DNA of 64,000 bases from Paeniglutamicibacter cryotolerans (lineage in GTDB: Bacteria; Actinomycetota; Actinomycetes; Actinomycetales; Micrococcaceae). The stretch is taken from the NCBI RefSeq assembly GCF_014190875.1, contig NZ_JACHVS010000002.1, positions 620,001 through 684,000 on the forward strand, given 5' to 3'. A program made the translations under genes and the position numbers. Below are positions 25,632 through 34,512 of this stretch, in pieces (the first letter of the stretch is position 1; every line of letters starts with the position of its first letter). The notes beneath the pieces are model-generated. The model did no database searches. It saw only the letters and a list, made by a program, of their open reading frames with translations, and was not told the DNA's origin.

Positions 25632-26387
25632 TTAGCGCAGCACCATATGCCGGCCGCGGCCCAGCAGACGCATCCCGGAGGCCTCGAAGAACTCGGCGGA
25701 ACCGGGGGATCCGGCGGCGATGAGTTCCGGAGCTGCTCCCTCAGCCAAAGCCAGCGGATTCGTCATGCCGTGGGCCAGGGCGTGGAGCAGTGCGGTACCG
25801 GCACCCTGACGGCGGTGGTCACTGGCGACGGCAAGACCGTAGAGTGCCACCTCCCCGCCAATGCTCTGCTGGGCGAATGCCCGCCCGACCAGATCCCCGT
25901 CAAGTGTCCGGGCGCTGGCATGCTCCACCCGGCGCAGGGCGGCGTGGCCGGCTGTCAGCCCGGCGGCCTTCGGGTCGCGCCACAGGTTGGCGACCTTGAG
26001 TTCCAGGGCATCTGCACCCTGGGCCTCGGGCACGTCGATGCCCAGACGTACTCGTCCATTCCAGCGCTCCCACTGCGGTGAGGGATTACCGGCATGCCAG
26101 CTGATCTGGGAGGCGTCGCGGAAGCCGGCCTGATGCAGTCCGGTGCCCCCGGCGCCGGAATTGATCCAGGCCTCGATCCGGCGGGCACCGAGGCGGGTTC
26201 CTTCGGCCAGACCGGGGCGCAGCCCGGCTTCGTTGGCGTTCTCGGGGAAGAGCAGAACCAGTCGGCGGCGGGCGGGCTGCCAGGCCCAGGAACATTCATG
26301 GGTGGTGAACACCTTGCCGCCGGTGGCCACAGCCATGGCCTGATGCCATGCGGACAGCGACTTCTGGGCGGAACCAATGGTCGGCAT
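25632..26387 (-). CDS. GNAT family N-acetyltransferase
   Basis: 251 residues. The C-terminal half is the GNAT domain: GEVALYGLAVASDHRRQGAG and TALLHALAHG form the acetyl-CoA-binding motif A, followed by EFFEASGMRLLGRGRHMVLR. The N-terminal 120 residues (HECSWAWQPARRRLVLLFPE, GARRIEAWINSGAGG, ISWHAGNPSPQWERW) look like a degenerate first GNAT-like half. The acceptor is unknown. It begins 8 bases after the stop of the M3 peptidase gene and is probably its operon partner, converging on the broken hydrolase. Confidence 0.82.
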   Translation of the reverse strand: MPTIGSAQKSLSAWHQAMAVATGGKVFTTHECSWAWQPARRRLVLLFPENANEAGLRPGLAEGTRLGARRIEAWINSGAGGTGLHQAGFRDASQISWHAGNPSPQWERWNGRVRLGIDVPEAQGADALELKVANLWRDPKAAGLTAGHAALRRVEHASARTLDGDLVGRAFAQQSIGGEVALYGLAVASDHRRQGAGTALLHALAHGMTNPLALAEGAAPELIAAGSPGSAEFFEASGMRLLGRGRHMVLR

Positions 26388-26395
26388 GTGCTTTG

Positions 26396-28405
26396 TTACC
26401 CCTTCAATCCACGTCGTTCGAGCAGCGGTTCGATGCGTGCGTCACGGCCCCTGAAGGCCCGGTAGGACTCCAACGGATCGCGCGTGTTGCCGCGGGCGAG
26501 CAGTTCGTTGCGGAACACCTCACCGGCGGAGCGGGAAAGGCCGCCGTTTTCCTTGAACCATTCAACGGTGTCGGCATCTAGCACTTCGGACCAGATGTAA
26601 GAGTAGTACCCTGCAGCGTAGCCGCCGTCGAAGACATGCTTGAAATACCCGGTCCGGTAACGCGGCGGGACAAGTTCGGGATCCAGTCCGGCTTCCAGCA
26701 ACGCATCGCGTTCAAAGGACAGCGGGTCTTCCACCCGCTGTCCGGTGGTGAGCGAATGCCAGGCCAGATCGAGCACGGCGGCGCCGAGGTATTCGGTGGT
26801 GGCGAAGCCCTCGCCCCATAGTGACGCGGCGTCGAGTTTCTCCAGGATGCCCTCGGGCAGTGCTTCGCCGGTCTCATGGTGCACCGCGTAACGGTGAGCC
26901 AGCTCGGGCCAAGTCGCCCACATCTCGTTGACCTGGGAGGGATACTCAACGAAGTCCCGCGGCACGTTGGTACCCGCGAGCGAGGGGTAGGTGGCAGCGG
27001 AAAAGAGCCCATGCAGCGCATGCCCGAACTCGTGGAAAACAGTGGTCAACTCGTCCAGGCTCAGCAGGGCGGGGGCACCGGGTGCAGGCGCGGGGATGTT
27101 CAGGTTGTTGGTGACCACCGGCAGCTCACCCAGCAGCGAGGCGCCGTCGCGGATCGAGTTCATCCACGCGCCTCCGGCCTTGGTGGGCCGGGCGAAGTAG
27201 TCGCCGGTGAACAGGCCGAGGGCCGAACCGTCGACGTTGGCGACCTCCCAGGTGCGCACGTCCGGGTGCATGACCGGCAGGTCGGGGCGCTCGGTGAACG
27301 TGATCCCGTACAGGCCCGTGGCAGCGGCGAACACGCCGTCCGTGATGACCTTGTCCAGCTCGAACCAGGGGCGCAGGGCGGCACGATCCACAGCATAGCG
27401 ATCCCGGGCCACGGCGGCCGAGCGGAATGCCCAGTCCCAGGGGCGGATGGGTGAGCCGGTGGCAGCGGAGAGGATGTCCGCCTCAGTGCGGGCATTGGCC
27501 AGGGCCGCGGGGACCAGGGCGGCGAGGCGTTCGCGGACCGCCGCCAGCGACGGGGCCGTCTGGGCGGCCAAGGCGTAGTCGGCGTGGGTGGCGTAGCCCA
27601 GCAGCGCCGCGCGGTCGGCACGCAGTTCGGCCATTCGGGCGCCGATATCGATGGTCTTGTGCTCCCCGGCGGTGCCGCGGTTCAGCGAGGCCTCGAAGAT
27701 CCGACGCCGCGTGGCGGACAGTTCGAGCTGTTCGAGCACCGGCTGTGCCGTGGGCAGGATCATTGTGATCAGGTAGCCGCCCTCATAGCCCGCGGCCAGC
27801 GCTGCTGCTGCCGCGTTCTCCAACGCGGCGGCGTCGAGTCCGGCGAGATCGGCGGCCGAGTCGAAGTGCACGGCGGCGTCGTTGAGTCCGGCCAGCAGGC
27901 GGCGCGAGTAGGTGGAGGAAAGCTCGGTGATGCTGGCGTTCAGTGAGCGCAGGGCTTCCTTGGCGGCGGGTTGGAGTTCGGCCCCGGCCTGGCGGAAGTC
28001 GCGCAGCGTCTGTTCGACCAGTCGGGCATCCTCCCCGCGCAGGGCGGAGGCGTCAACCTGCAGCAGGCGCGCATACAGGTCCCCGTCCAGATGGATGGCG
28101 TCGTGGTGTGCGTTGGACAGCGCCTGCATGCGGGCGTCGATGTCCAGCAGTTCGGCAGTCCCGTGCGAGGGAAGCACGTTCGAATAGGCCATCAGCGTGC
28201 GGCGCAGCAACTGGCCGCTGCGTTCCAGCGCGACGAACGTCGTCTCGAAGGTGGCGGGGGAGGCGTCGGTGGCGAGCAGGGCCAGCTCGGTCAGCTGTTC
28301 CCGCGCTCCAAGCGTCGCGGCCTGAAGGTAATCGGCCGGGCCGATGAGCGGAAAATCGGGAAGTTCGTACGGCAGGGGGCTACGTTCGAGCAACGGATTA
28401 GGCAT
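26396..28405 (-). CDS. M3 family metallopeptidase (peptidyl-dipeptidase Dcp-like)
   Basis: 669 residues, the usual size for the Dcp/oligopeptidase A branch of peptidase family M3. The zinc motif HEFGHALHG (in the stretch TTVFHEFGHALHGLFSAATY) with a downstream Glu in VEYPSQVNEMWATW defines the thermolysin-type active site. The N-terminal helical region begins MPNPLLERSPLPYELPDF and the C-terminus is SYRAFRGRDARIEPLL. Such enzymes degrade short peptides in the cytoplasm by removing C-terminal dipeptides. It is divergent from the CapA-like lipoprotein gene, with 78 bases between starts, and is followed by the GNAT gene. Confidence 0.93.
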   Translation of the reverse strand: MPNPLLERSPLPYELPDFPLIGPADYLQAATLGAREQLTELALLATDASPATFETTFVALERSGQLLRRTLMAYSNVLPSHGTAELLDIDARMQALSNAHHDAIHLDGDLYARLLQVDASALRGEDARLVEQTLRDFRQAGAELQPAAKEALRSLNASITELSSTYSRRLLAGLNDAAVHFDSAADLAGLDAAALENAAAAALAAGYEGGYLITMILPTAQPVLEQLELSATRRRIFEASLNRGTAGEHKTIDIGARMAELRADRAALLGYATHADYALAAQTAPSLAAVRERLAALVPAALANARTEADILSAATGSPIRPWDWAFRSAAVARDRYAVDRAALRPWFELDKVITDGVFAAATGLYGITFTERPDLPVMHPDVRTWEVANVDGSALGLFTGDYFARPTKAGGAWMNSIRDGASLLGELPVVTNNLNIPAPAPGAPALLSLDELTTVFHEFGHALHGLFSAATYPSLAGTNVPRDFVEYPSQVNEMWATWPELAHRYAVHHETGEALPEGILEKLDAASLWGEGFATTEYLGAAVLDLAWHSLTTGQRVEDPLSFERDALLEAGLDPELVPPRYRTGYFKHVFDGGYAAGYYSYIWSEVLDADTVEWFKENGGLSRSAGEVFRNELLARGNTRDPLESYRAFRGRDARIEPLLERRGLKG

Positions 28406-28483
28406 GGCCCAAGCCTGTCATACCGGCCCCGCGCAGGCACGTTCCCGCGCCGTTGTTTCGCCATGCGCGATAGGCTCGGGGGC

Positions 28484-29767
28484 ATGCCAGCACCGAACTC
28501 CGCTTCCCGCCGCGCGCTCCCGGCCGCCTTCTTGCTGGCGTCCACGTTGGCCCTTGGCGCCTGCTCGGGGCAAGGGAGCGAACCGACGGCAACGCCGTCG
28601 GGCATGCGGGTTTCCGAGACCCCGGCCAGTGCCGGTGGGGCGCCGGCCGCACCGGACGCAAGCACCGCTCCGGGCAAGCCGACCGCAGCCAAGGCCCCCA
28701 AGGCTACGACCACCGCCGCGCCGCCGCTGGGATCGCTCGATGACTGCGGGGCCGATGACTGCCTGGACCTGGTGGTCACCGGCGATGTGCTGCTGCACCC
28801 CGCGCTCTGGGAACAGGCCATCGCCGATGGATCCACAGCCGCGCCCGACTACTTCCCGCTGGTCTCCGGAATCAAACCCCTGCTGGACGAGGCGGAGGTG
28901 GCGATCTGCAACCTCGAAACCCCCGTCGCCGCATCGCCGGGACCCTATTCCGGTTACCCGGGCTTCAACGTCCCCCCGCAGATCCTGCCCGCGCTGAAGC
29001 AGGTCGGCTACGACGGTTGCACCACAGCCAGCAACCACACCATCGACGCGGGAACCGCCGGCGTGGTGCGGACCCTCGACGCGCTCGATGATGCCGGTTT
29101 GGTCCATACCGGCTCCTACCGGACCCGTGCCGAATCCCTCAAACCGCTGCTGATTGAATCCCGCGGGGCGGAGATCGCCCTCATTGCGGGCGCCTATGGG
29201 CTGAACGGGCAGGTGGCCGACATGCCCTGGCGCGTGGACGGCATCGGGAAGGCCGGGCTCATTGCCCGGGCCAAGGCAGCGCGGGCCGCGGGTGCCGACC
29301 TGGTCGTCGCCGGGCTGCATGCCGGGGTGGAATACACGGACCGGGCCTCCGCCGACCAGATCGCCCTGAATCGGGCCCTGGCTGAATCCGGGGCCTTTGA
29401 CTTCATCTACTCCCACCACACGCACTCGGTGCTGCCGCTTGAAAAGCACGCGGGGACCTGGATCGTATACGGTCTGGGCAATTCGGTGGCCAAGCACGCG
29501 ACGAACAACCCGCTGAACCGCGAGGGACTGAGCGTGAAGATGCGCTTCGAACGCAGCGGCAAGAGCTGGAAGCCCGCCGCCCCGCAATGGGCCGGGCACA
29601 TCATGGCCGAAAACCCCTCGCGCTGGTGTGCGCTGCCCGCCCCGGCGCGAAAGCCCTGTACCAATGCCGCGGTGGATGCAGCCTCGCTGAAACGCACCGC
29701 CGGGACGGTCAACGCGATGGGTGCCGCCAAGGACGGTGCCACGCCATGGATTCCGGCCGGTAGGTAG
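28484..29767 (+). CDS. CapA family lipoprotein (metallophosphatase-like)
   Basis: About 427 residues. An N-terminal lipoprotein signal (PAAFLLASTLALGAC, lipobox L-G-A-C) is followed by a Ser/Thr/Ala/Pro-rich linker of about 60 residues. The CapA domain then runs LDLVVTGDVLLHP, EVAICNLETPVAASPGPYSG, GCTTASNHTIDAGTAGV, LVVAGLHAGVEY and FIYSHHTHSVLPLEKHAGTW, the metal-ligand motifs of the calcineurin-like CapA/PgsA family linked to poly-gamma-glutamate synthesis. No capBC genes are nearby, so the role is likely cell-wall related and undefined. The ATG at 28484 (G-rich ribosome site) is favoured over 28463. Confidence 0.88.
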   Translation: MPAPNSASRRALPAAFLLASTLALGACSGQGSEPTATPSGMRVSETPASAGGAPAAPDASTAPGKPTAAKAPKATTTAAPPLGSLDDCGADDCLDLVVTGDVLLHPALWEQAIADGSTAAPDYFPLVSGIKPLLDEAEVAICNLETPVAASPGPYSGYPGFNVPPQILPALKQVGYDGCTTASNHTIDAGTAGVVRTLDALDDAGLVHTGSYRTRAESLKPLLIESRGAEIALIAGAYGLNGQVADMPWRVDGIGKAGLIARAKAARAAGADLVVAGLHAGVEYTDRASADQIALNRALAESGAFDFIYSHHTHSVLPLEKHAGTWIVYGLGNSVAKHATNNPLNREGLSVKMRFERSGKSWKPAAPQWAGHIMAENPSRWCALPAPARKPCTNAAVDAASLKRTAGTVNAMGAAKDGATPWIPAGR

Positions 29768-29915
29768 CCAACTTGGTTCCCGGGCGCGGTTGGCCGGATG
29801 CGGCGCGTCATGACGGGCGCCGGAGGGGCGTGGCCGGAGTACGCTTTAGTGCGCCCGGCCGCTGTCGGGCACACAAACCGTTTCCGGGCATGTGCCCGGG
29901 AGGAAGCGATCAAGC

Positions 29916-30551
29916 GTGAACCGTATAGGTGTGCTCGCCCTGCAGGGTGATGTCAGGGAACATGTTCAGATGCTACGCAGGTTGGGAGCCGACCCGGTCC
30001 CCGTGCGCCGCCCCGAGGAACTGGACGGACTGGAGGGCCTGGTGCTCCCCGGAGGGGAGTCGACGGTCATCGACAAGCTGGCCAGGACCTACGGCGTGGC
30101 ACCGGTGCTGAAGCAGCGGATTGCCGAGGGCCTGCCGGTCTACGGATCCTGCGCCGGGATGATCCTGTTGGCGGATACCATCGCCGATGCGAGCACCGAT
30201 AGTGCGGGAAATCCGCAGCAGAGTTTCGGCGGCATCGATATGGTGGTTCGCCGCAACGCGTTTGGCCGGCAGGTCGATTCATTTGAATCCGACATCGATT
30301 TCGAGGGTTTCACCGACCCGGTGCGAGCCGTCTTCATCCGTGCTCCCTGGGTTGAAACCGCCGGCGCCGGCGTCCGGGTATTGGCGCGGGTCCCGGACCC
30401 GGAAGGGCAAATGCGGCCCGGTGTGGACTCGGTCGGTAGAATTGTCGCAGTTCGTTCGGGAAATCTCTTGGCGACCTCCTTTCACCCCGAGGTGAATGGG
30501 GAAAGTCGAATTCACGAATTATTCATTAAGATGATCAGAGGAGACGCGTAA
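29916..30551 (+). CDS. pdxT: Pyridoxal 5'-phosphate synthase glutaminase subunit PdxT
   Basis: About 211 residues. A class I glutamine amidotransferase: [20 protein letters not shown] at the start, [12 protein letters not shown] (oxyanion region), [12 protein letters not shown] (nucleophile Cys), and [17 protein letters not shown] (catalytic His and Glu). It releases ammonia and passes it to PdxS. The GTG giving [12 protein letters not shown] is chosen because the family begins directly with this strand; a GTG 24 bases upstream is an alternative. It ends two bases before yebC, so the two are cotranscribed. It is separated from pdxS by about 5.3 kb. Confidence 0.96.
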   Translation: MNRIGVLALQGDVREHVQMLRRLGADPVPVRRPEELDGLEGLVLPGGESTVIDKLARTYGVAPVLKQRIAEGLPVYGSCAGMILLADTIADASTDSAGNPQQSFGGIDMVVRRNAFGRQVDSFESDIDFEGFTDPVRAVFIRAPWVETAGAGVRVLARVPDPEGQMRPGVDSVGRIVAVRSGNLLATSFHPEVNGESRIHELFIKMIRGDA

Positions 30552-30553
30552 GC

Positions 30554-31309
30554 ATGTCCGGCCACTCCAAATGGGCAACCACGAAACACAAGAAGGCAAT
30601 CCTCGACAGCAGGCGCGCCAAGGCGTTCGCCAAGCTGATCAAGAACATCGAGGTCGCTGCCCGCGCGGGCGGCGCTGACATGGCCGGCAACCCCGGCCTC
30701 GAAGTTGCCGTTGCCAAGGCAAAGAAGACTTCGGTCCCCAATGACAACATCGACCGCGCCATCAAGCGCGGCGCCGGCCTGACCGGCGAGGTCATCGACT
30801 ACACCGAGATCATCTATGAAGCACGCGGCCCGCAGGGCTCGGCGCTGCTGATCGAGTGCCTCACCGACAACAAGAACCGCGCGGCTTCCGAGGTGCGCCT
30901 GGGCATCACCCGCAACGGCGGCACCGTCGCCGACCCGGGATCCGTTGCCTACCTCTTCGCCCGCAAGGCCGTCATTACGCTGCCGAAGAAGGACCTGACC
31001 GAGGATGACCTGCTGATGGTCGTGCTCGATGCCGGAGCCGACGAGGTCAAGGAATCGGGCGACAATTTCGAAATCCATGCCGAGCCCGGAGACCTGCGCG
31101 CCATTGTCGCAGCCCTCGAGGAGGCCGGCATCGAGTACGAGACCGACGAGGTCGAGTTCGTCCCCTCGATGCAGGTCGAACTGGACGTCGATGGCGCGGC
31201 GAAGTTCATCAAGCTCTTCGACGCGCTCGAGGAACTTGACGACGTGCAGAACGTGTACTCGAATGCCGAAATCTCGGCCGAGATCCACGCCCAGCTGGAC
31301 GCGGAGTAG
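30554..31309 (+). CDS. YebC/PmpR family protein (translation factor / regulator)
   Basis: 251 residues starting [20 protein letters not shown], the family hallmark. Three domains are visible: a basic helical N-terminus with [20 protein letters not shown], a central domain around [20 protein letters not shown], and a C-terminal domain ([20 protein letters not shown]). Family members bind DNA as regulators; recent work also places YebC on ribosomes, helping translate proline stretches. It always sits just before ruvC in actinobacteria, as here, 7 bases from ruvC. Confidence 0.95.
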   Translation: MSGHSKWATTKHKKAILDSRRAKAFAKLIKNIEVAARAGGADMAGNPGLEVAVAKAKKTSVPNDNIDRAIKRGAGLTGEVIDYTEIIYEARGPQGSALLIECLTDNKNRAASEVRLGITRNGGTVADPGSVAYLFARKAVITLPKKDLTEDDLLMVVLDAGADEVKESGDNFEIHAEPGDLRAIVAALEEAGIEYETDEVEFVPSMQVELDVDGAAKFIKLFDALEELDDVQNVYSNAEISAEIHAQLDAE

Positions 31310-31316
31310 CACCCAG

Positions 31317-31931
31317 ATGGCCTTGCGGGTGGTAGGCGTCGACCCCGGACTGACCCGTTGCGGGTTGGCCGTGGTCGACGTCGAACCCAACCGCAGGGCC
31401 ACGCTTGTTGATGTCACGGTCATCGGCACCGACCCGGGGGTGGCGCTTGACGCGCGGCTGCTGGTGATCGCCGACGGCATCGACGCCTGGCTGGACAAGC
31501 ACCGGCCCGACGTGGTCGCGCTCGAACGCGTGTTCAGCCAGATGAACGTCTCCACGGTGATGGGCGTCGCCCAGGTCACGGGCGTGGTGATCGTCGCCGC
31601 CGCCCGCCGCGGCATCCCCGTGGCGCTGCATACGCCCACCGAGGTGAAGGCCGCGGTTACCGGCAGTGGCAGCTCGAACAAGGCGGCAGTGGGCAAGATG
31701 GTGGCCAAGATCCTGCGCCTCGATGAACCACCGAAGCCGGCCGATGCCGCCGATGCCGCAGCGCTGGCCATCACGCACGGTTGGCGAGGCGCCGCACCCG
31801 GCTCCCACGCCACCGCATCGGCGCCCACCGTCGCTGCAGTGGCGGCCCGAAGCTCGGGGCTGACCCCCGCCCAGCTGGCCTGGGCCGCTGCCGAGGCGTC
31901 GGCCAAGGCGCGGACGGTCCGCTCACGCTGA
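31317..31931 (+). CDS. ruvC: Crossover junction endodeoxyribonuclease RuvC
   Basis: 204 residues. The RNase H-fold resolvase begins [20 protein letters not shown] with the first catalytic Asp at residue 9. The Glu in [32 protein letters not shown] and the C-terminal [14 protein letters not shown] with paired Asp complete the active site. The tail of about 40 Ala/Ser-rich residues after ITHGWRG is longer than in E. coli RuvC but usual for Arthrobacter relatives. It cuts Holliday junctions together with RuvAB. The weak ribosome site upstream suggests coupling to yebC. Confidence 0.96.
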   Translation: MALRVVGVDPGLTRCGLAVVDVEPNRRATLVDVTVIGTDPGVALDARLLVIADGIDAWLDKHRPDVVALERVFSQMNVSTVMGVAQVTGVVIVAAARRGIPVALHTPTEVKAAVTGSGSSNKAAVGKMVAKILRLDEPPKPADAADAAALAITHGWRGAAPGSHATASAPTVAAVAARSSGLTPAQLAWAAAEASAKARTVRSR

Positions 31932-32057
31932 GTCCGAGAGGAAATAAGCCAGTGCCGCTGTTCGCAGCCTGAGGTACAAAGCTGTAGGCTATTCGTAAAT
32001 GTATTCGCATCCCCGGGCGCGCTGCCCGGGATTCGACGCCGGAGGCGACCCCAAGGC

Positions 32058-32666
32058 ATGATCAGTTCTCTCAACGGTGCGGTTCAGCACGTCGGCCTGA
32101 ATACCGCAGTCATCAACGTCGGTGGATTCGGAATGCTGGTCAACGCCACCCCGCAGACGCTTTCGAACCTGCACGTCGGACGCGACGCCATGGTCCACAC
32201 CTCGATGGTGGTGCGCGAGGAATCGATGACCCTGTTCGGTTTCGCCGACACCGAGGAGCGCGACGTCTTCGAGGTGCTACTCGGCGTAGCCGGCGTCGGC
32301 CCCCGCACGGCGTTGGCCATCCTGGCCGTCCATACGCCCGAGGACGTGCGCGTCGCCACCCACACCAAGGACACCAAGGCCTTCACCAAGGTTTCGGGCA
32401 TCGGCCCCAAGGGAGCCCAGCGCATCGTGCTGGAACTCGCGGGCAAGCTCGCCCCCACCGGAAGCGGCGCCACGGCGCCCGGCACGCCGGTCGCAGACGC
32501 CTGGCGGGGCCAGGTGCTCGAGGCGCTCACCGGGCTCGGCTGGACCGAAAAGGATGCCGGCAAGGCGCTTGACGCGCTGGAGAAGTCCGATCCGGATGCA
32601 GTTGCCACCGGCAACGTCCCGGAGATCCTGCGCACCGTGCTGCGCTCCCTTGGCCGCACCCGTTAG
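32058..32666 (+). CDS. ruvA: Holliday junction branch migration protein RuvA
   Basis: 202 residues. An N-terminal OB fold (MISSLNGAVQHVGLNTAVIN), two helix-hairpin-helix units (EVLLGVAGVGPRTALAILAV and FTKVSGIGPKGAQRIVLELA), a linker, and the small C-terminal domain III (QVLEALTGLGWTEKDAGKAL) that touches RuvB. It forms the tetrameric DNA-binding core of the branch-migration motor. It lies 126 bases after ruvC, so a separate promoter is possible, and 15 bases before ruvB. No LexA-type box was recognised in that gap. Confidence 0.97.
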   Translation: MISSLNGAVQHVGLNTAVINVGGFGMLVNATPQTLSNLHVGRDAMVHTSMVVREESMTLFGFADTEERDVFEVLLGVAGVGPRTALAILAVHTPEDVRVATHTKDTKAFTKVSGIGPKGAQRIVLELAGKLAPTGSGATAPGTPVADAWRGQVLEALTGLGWTEKDAGKALDALEKSDPDAVATGNVPEILRTVLRSLGRTR

Positions 32667-32681
32667 GAACCCCGGGAAACC

Positions 32682-33743
32682 ATGAGCAACGACGAATCGC
32701 TGACCACGACGGGTTCCGGACCCGAGGAGCGGGCCATGGAGTCCGCGCTGCGCCCCAAGAACCTCGATGACTTCGTCGGACAGGTACGCGTGCGCCAACA
32801 GCTGGACCTGGTCCTGCAGGCCTCGCGCATCCGCGAACGCACGGCCGACCACGTGCTGTTGTCGGGTCCTCCCGGGCTGGGCAAGACGACGCTGGCGATG
32901 ATCGTCGCGGCGGAAATGAACGCTCCGCTGCGGATCAGCTCCGGCCCCGCCATCCAGCACGCCGGGGACCTGGCCGCCATCCTTTCCTCGCTCTCCGAGG
33001 GCGAGGTGCTTTTCCTGGACGAAATCCACCGGATGAGCCGTCCCGCGGAGGAAATGCTCTACATGGCGATGGAGGACTTCCGCGTCGACATCATCGTGGG
33101 CAAGGGCGCCGGCGCCACCGCGATACCACTTGAGCTGCCGCCCTTCACCCTGGTCGGGGCCACCACCCGAGCCGGGTTGTTGCCGGGTCCGCTGCGCGAC
33201 CGATTCGGCTTCACCGGGCACCTGGAGTTCTACTCCACGCAGGAGCTCGAGCTGGTGCTGCGCCGCTCGGCCATGCTGATGGATCTCGCAGTGAATTCGG
33301 CCGGTTTCTCCGAAATTGCCGGACGATCGCGCGGAACCCCCCGCATTGCCAACCGGCTGCTGCGACGCGTGCGCGACTGGGCCCTGGTCAACGGGCTGGA
33401 GCAGATCGATGCCCGGGCCGCCTCGGCCGCATTGGACATGTATGAGGTCGATGCCCGTGGCCTGGACCGGCTGGACCGTTCGGTGCTGCACGCTCTGTGC
33501 ACGAAGTTCGGCGGGGGACCGGTGGGGCTGTCCACCCTGGCGATTGCCGTGGGGGAGGAAACCGAGACGGTGGAAAGCGTCGCCGAACCGTTCCTGGTCC
33601 GCGAGGGCCTGCTCGGACGCACCCCTCGCGGCCGGATCGCCACGGCGGCCGCCTGGGACCACCTCGGACTGCGGATGCCCGCCGATGCAGTGTTTGCCGG
33701 GCAGCTGCCCGAGGACATTGAAAGCCCCGCCGAAGCGGAATAG
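32682..33743 (+). CDS. ruvB: Holliday junction branch migration DNA helicase RuvB
   Basis: 353 residues. An AAA+ ATPase with Walker [10 protein letters not shown] at 62-70, Walker [10 protein letters not shown], sensor 1 LVGATTRAG, the arginine-finger region GPLRDRFGF, and a C-terminal winged helix ([20 protein letters not shown]). It begins [15 protein letters not shown] as expected. Its hexameric rings pump DNA through the RuvA tetramer. It is the third gene of the yebC-ruvCAB group. Confidence 0.98.
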   Translation: MSNDESLTTTGSGPEERAMESALRPKNLDDFVGQVRVRQQLDLVLQASRIRERTADHVLLSGPPGLGKTTLAMIVAAEMNAPLRISSGPAIQHAGDLAAILSSLSEGEVLFLDEIHRMSRPAEEMLYMAMEDFRVDIIVGKGAGATAIPLELPPFTLVGATTRAGLLPGPLRDRFGFTGHLEFYSTQELELVLRRSAMLMDLAVNSAGFSEIAGRSRGTPRIANRLLRRVRDWALVNGLEQIDARAASAALDMYEVDARGLDRLDRSVLHALCTKFGGGPVGLSTLAIAVGEETETVESVAEPFLVREGLLGRTPRGRIATAAAWDHLGLRMPADAVFAGQLPEDIESPAEAE

Positions 33744-33913
33744 CGGGGCCGGGACCCGGGGTGCTGTGTGCAATTGCATTCGCGCCCAGAGTGAACACGA
33801 TGGCGGAGGTCACATCGCCGTTCAGCTGCGGCGGCTACAATGGAAGTCGCCCGACCGGCCAATCCGTACTGCGCCCGGCCGTCCCAATAGATACAAGAAC
33901 AGGTAGTCAACCC

Positions 33914-34357
33914 GTGCTTATCAACATCCTAGCCACAGCCACCCCCGCCGCAGCCAAGCCGTTTGATCCGATGCTTCTGATCATGCTGCTTGCATTCGGC
34001 TTCCTGATCTTCACCATGTTCCGTGGTCGCAAAAAGGCAGCAAAGGCCCAGGAGACACTGCGCTCTTCCCTGGCCGTCGGCACTGAGGTCATGACGCAGT
34101 TCGGGCTCTTCGGCACGGTCCGTGAGATCGACACCGAGAACAACAAGGTCGTCCTTGAGGTCTCCCCGGGCAACACGGTGACGGTCCACTCACAGGCAGT
34201 CGCCAAGGTCACCGTCCAGGAACCGAGCATCACGGCCCCCGACGACGTTTCCTCGCTGACCATGGACAAGGCATCCGAAACCCGCGATCTGACCGCCGGC
34301 GAAACGCCGGAAGAGACGCTTCGCCGCCTCGACGGTGACAACGGCCCCAAGGCCTAA
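33914..34357 (+). CDS. yajC: Preprotein translocase accessory subunit YajC
   Basis: 147 residues from the GTG at 33914 (VLINILATATPAAAKP). One transmembrane helix (PMLLIMLLAFGFLIFTMF) is followed by the conserved RGRKKAAKAQETLRSSLAVG, TEVMTQFGLFGTVREI and VVLEVSPGNTVTVHSQAVAK segments. A charged tail of about 45 residues is longer than in E. coli. YajC associates with SecDF at the inner membrane. A longer upstream frame exists but lacks family residues. A hairpin at 34429-34462 separates it from secD. Confidence 0.92.
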   Translation: MLINILATATPAAAKPFDPMLLIMLLAFGFLIFTMFRGRKKAAKAQETLRSSLAVGTEVMTQFGLFGTVREIDTENNKVVLEVSPGNTVTVHSQAVAKVTVQEPSITAPDDVSSLTMDKASETRDLTAGETPEETLRRLDGDNGPKA

Positions 34358-34428
34358 CCCACGAATTTCATACCACTGCCATAGCGCCCCGCCACATCGC
34401 CGGGCGCTGTTGCAGTGGAAAGACAGCG

Positions 34429-34462
34429 GCCCGGGAGGCACCCTGACGGGAGCCTCCCGGGC
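34429..34462 (+). terminator. Hairpin between yajC and secD
   Basis: Arms 34429-34439 and 34452-34462 form an 11-bp perfect stem with a 12-base loop. There is no T-tract. It may partly terminate or attenuate transcription before secD. Confidence 0.55.
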
Positions 34463-34512
34463 TCAGCCGAATCAGCGCCATGCATGCGGCGTGACAAGAA
34501 GAAAGTCTCTCG

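Noticed and set aside
27971..28483. In-frame upstream extension of the CapA-like lipoprotein
   Set aside because: It is antisense to the M3 peptidase gene and would bury the lipoprotein signal.
31932..32057. LexA/SOS box before ruvA
   Set aside because: The actinobacterial GAAC-N4-GTTC form is not present in this gap.
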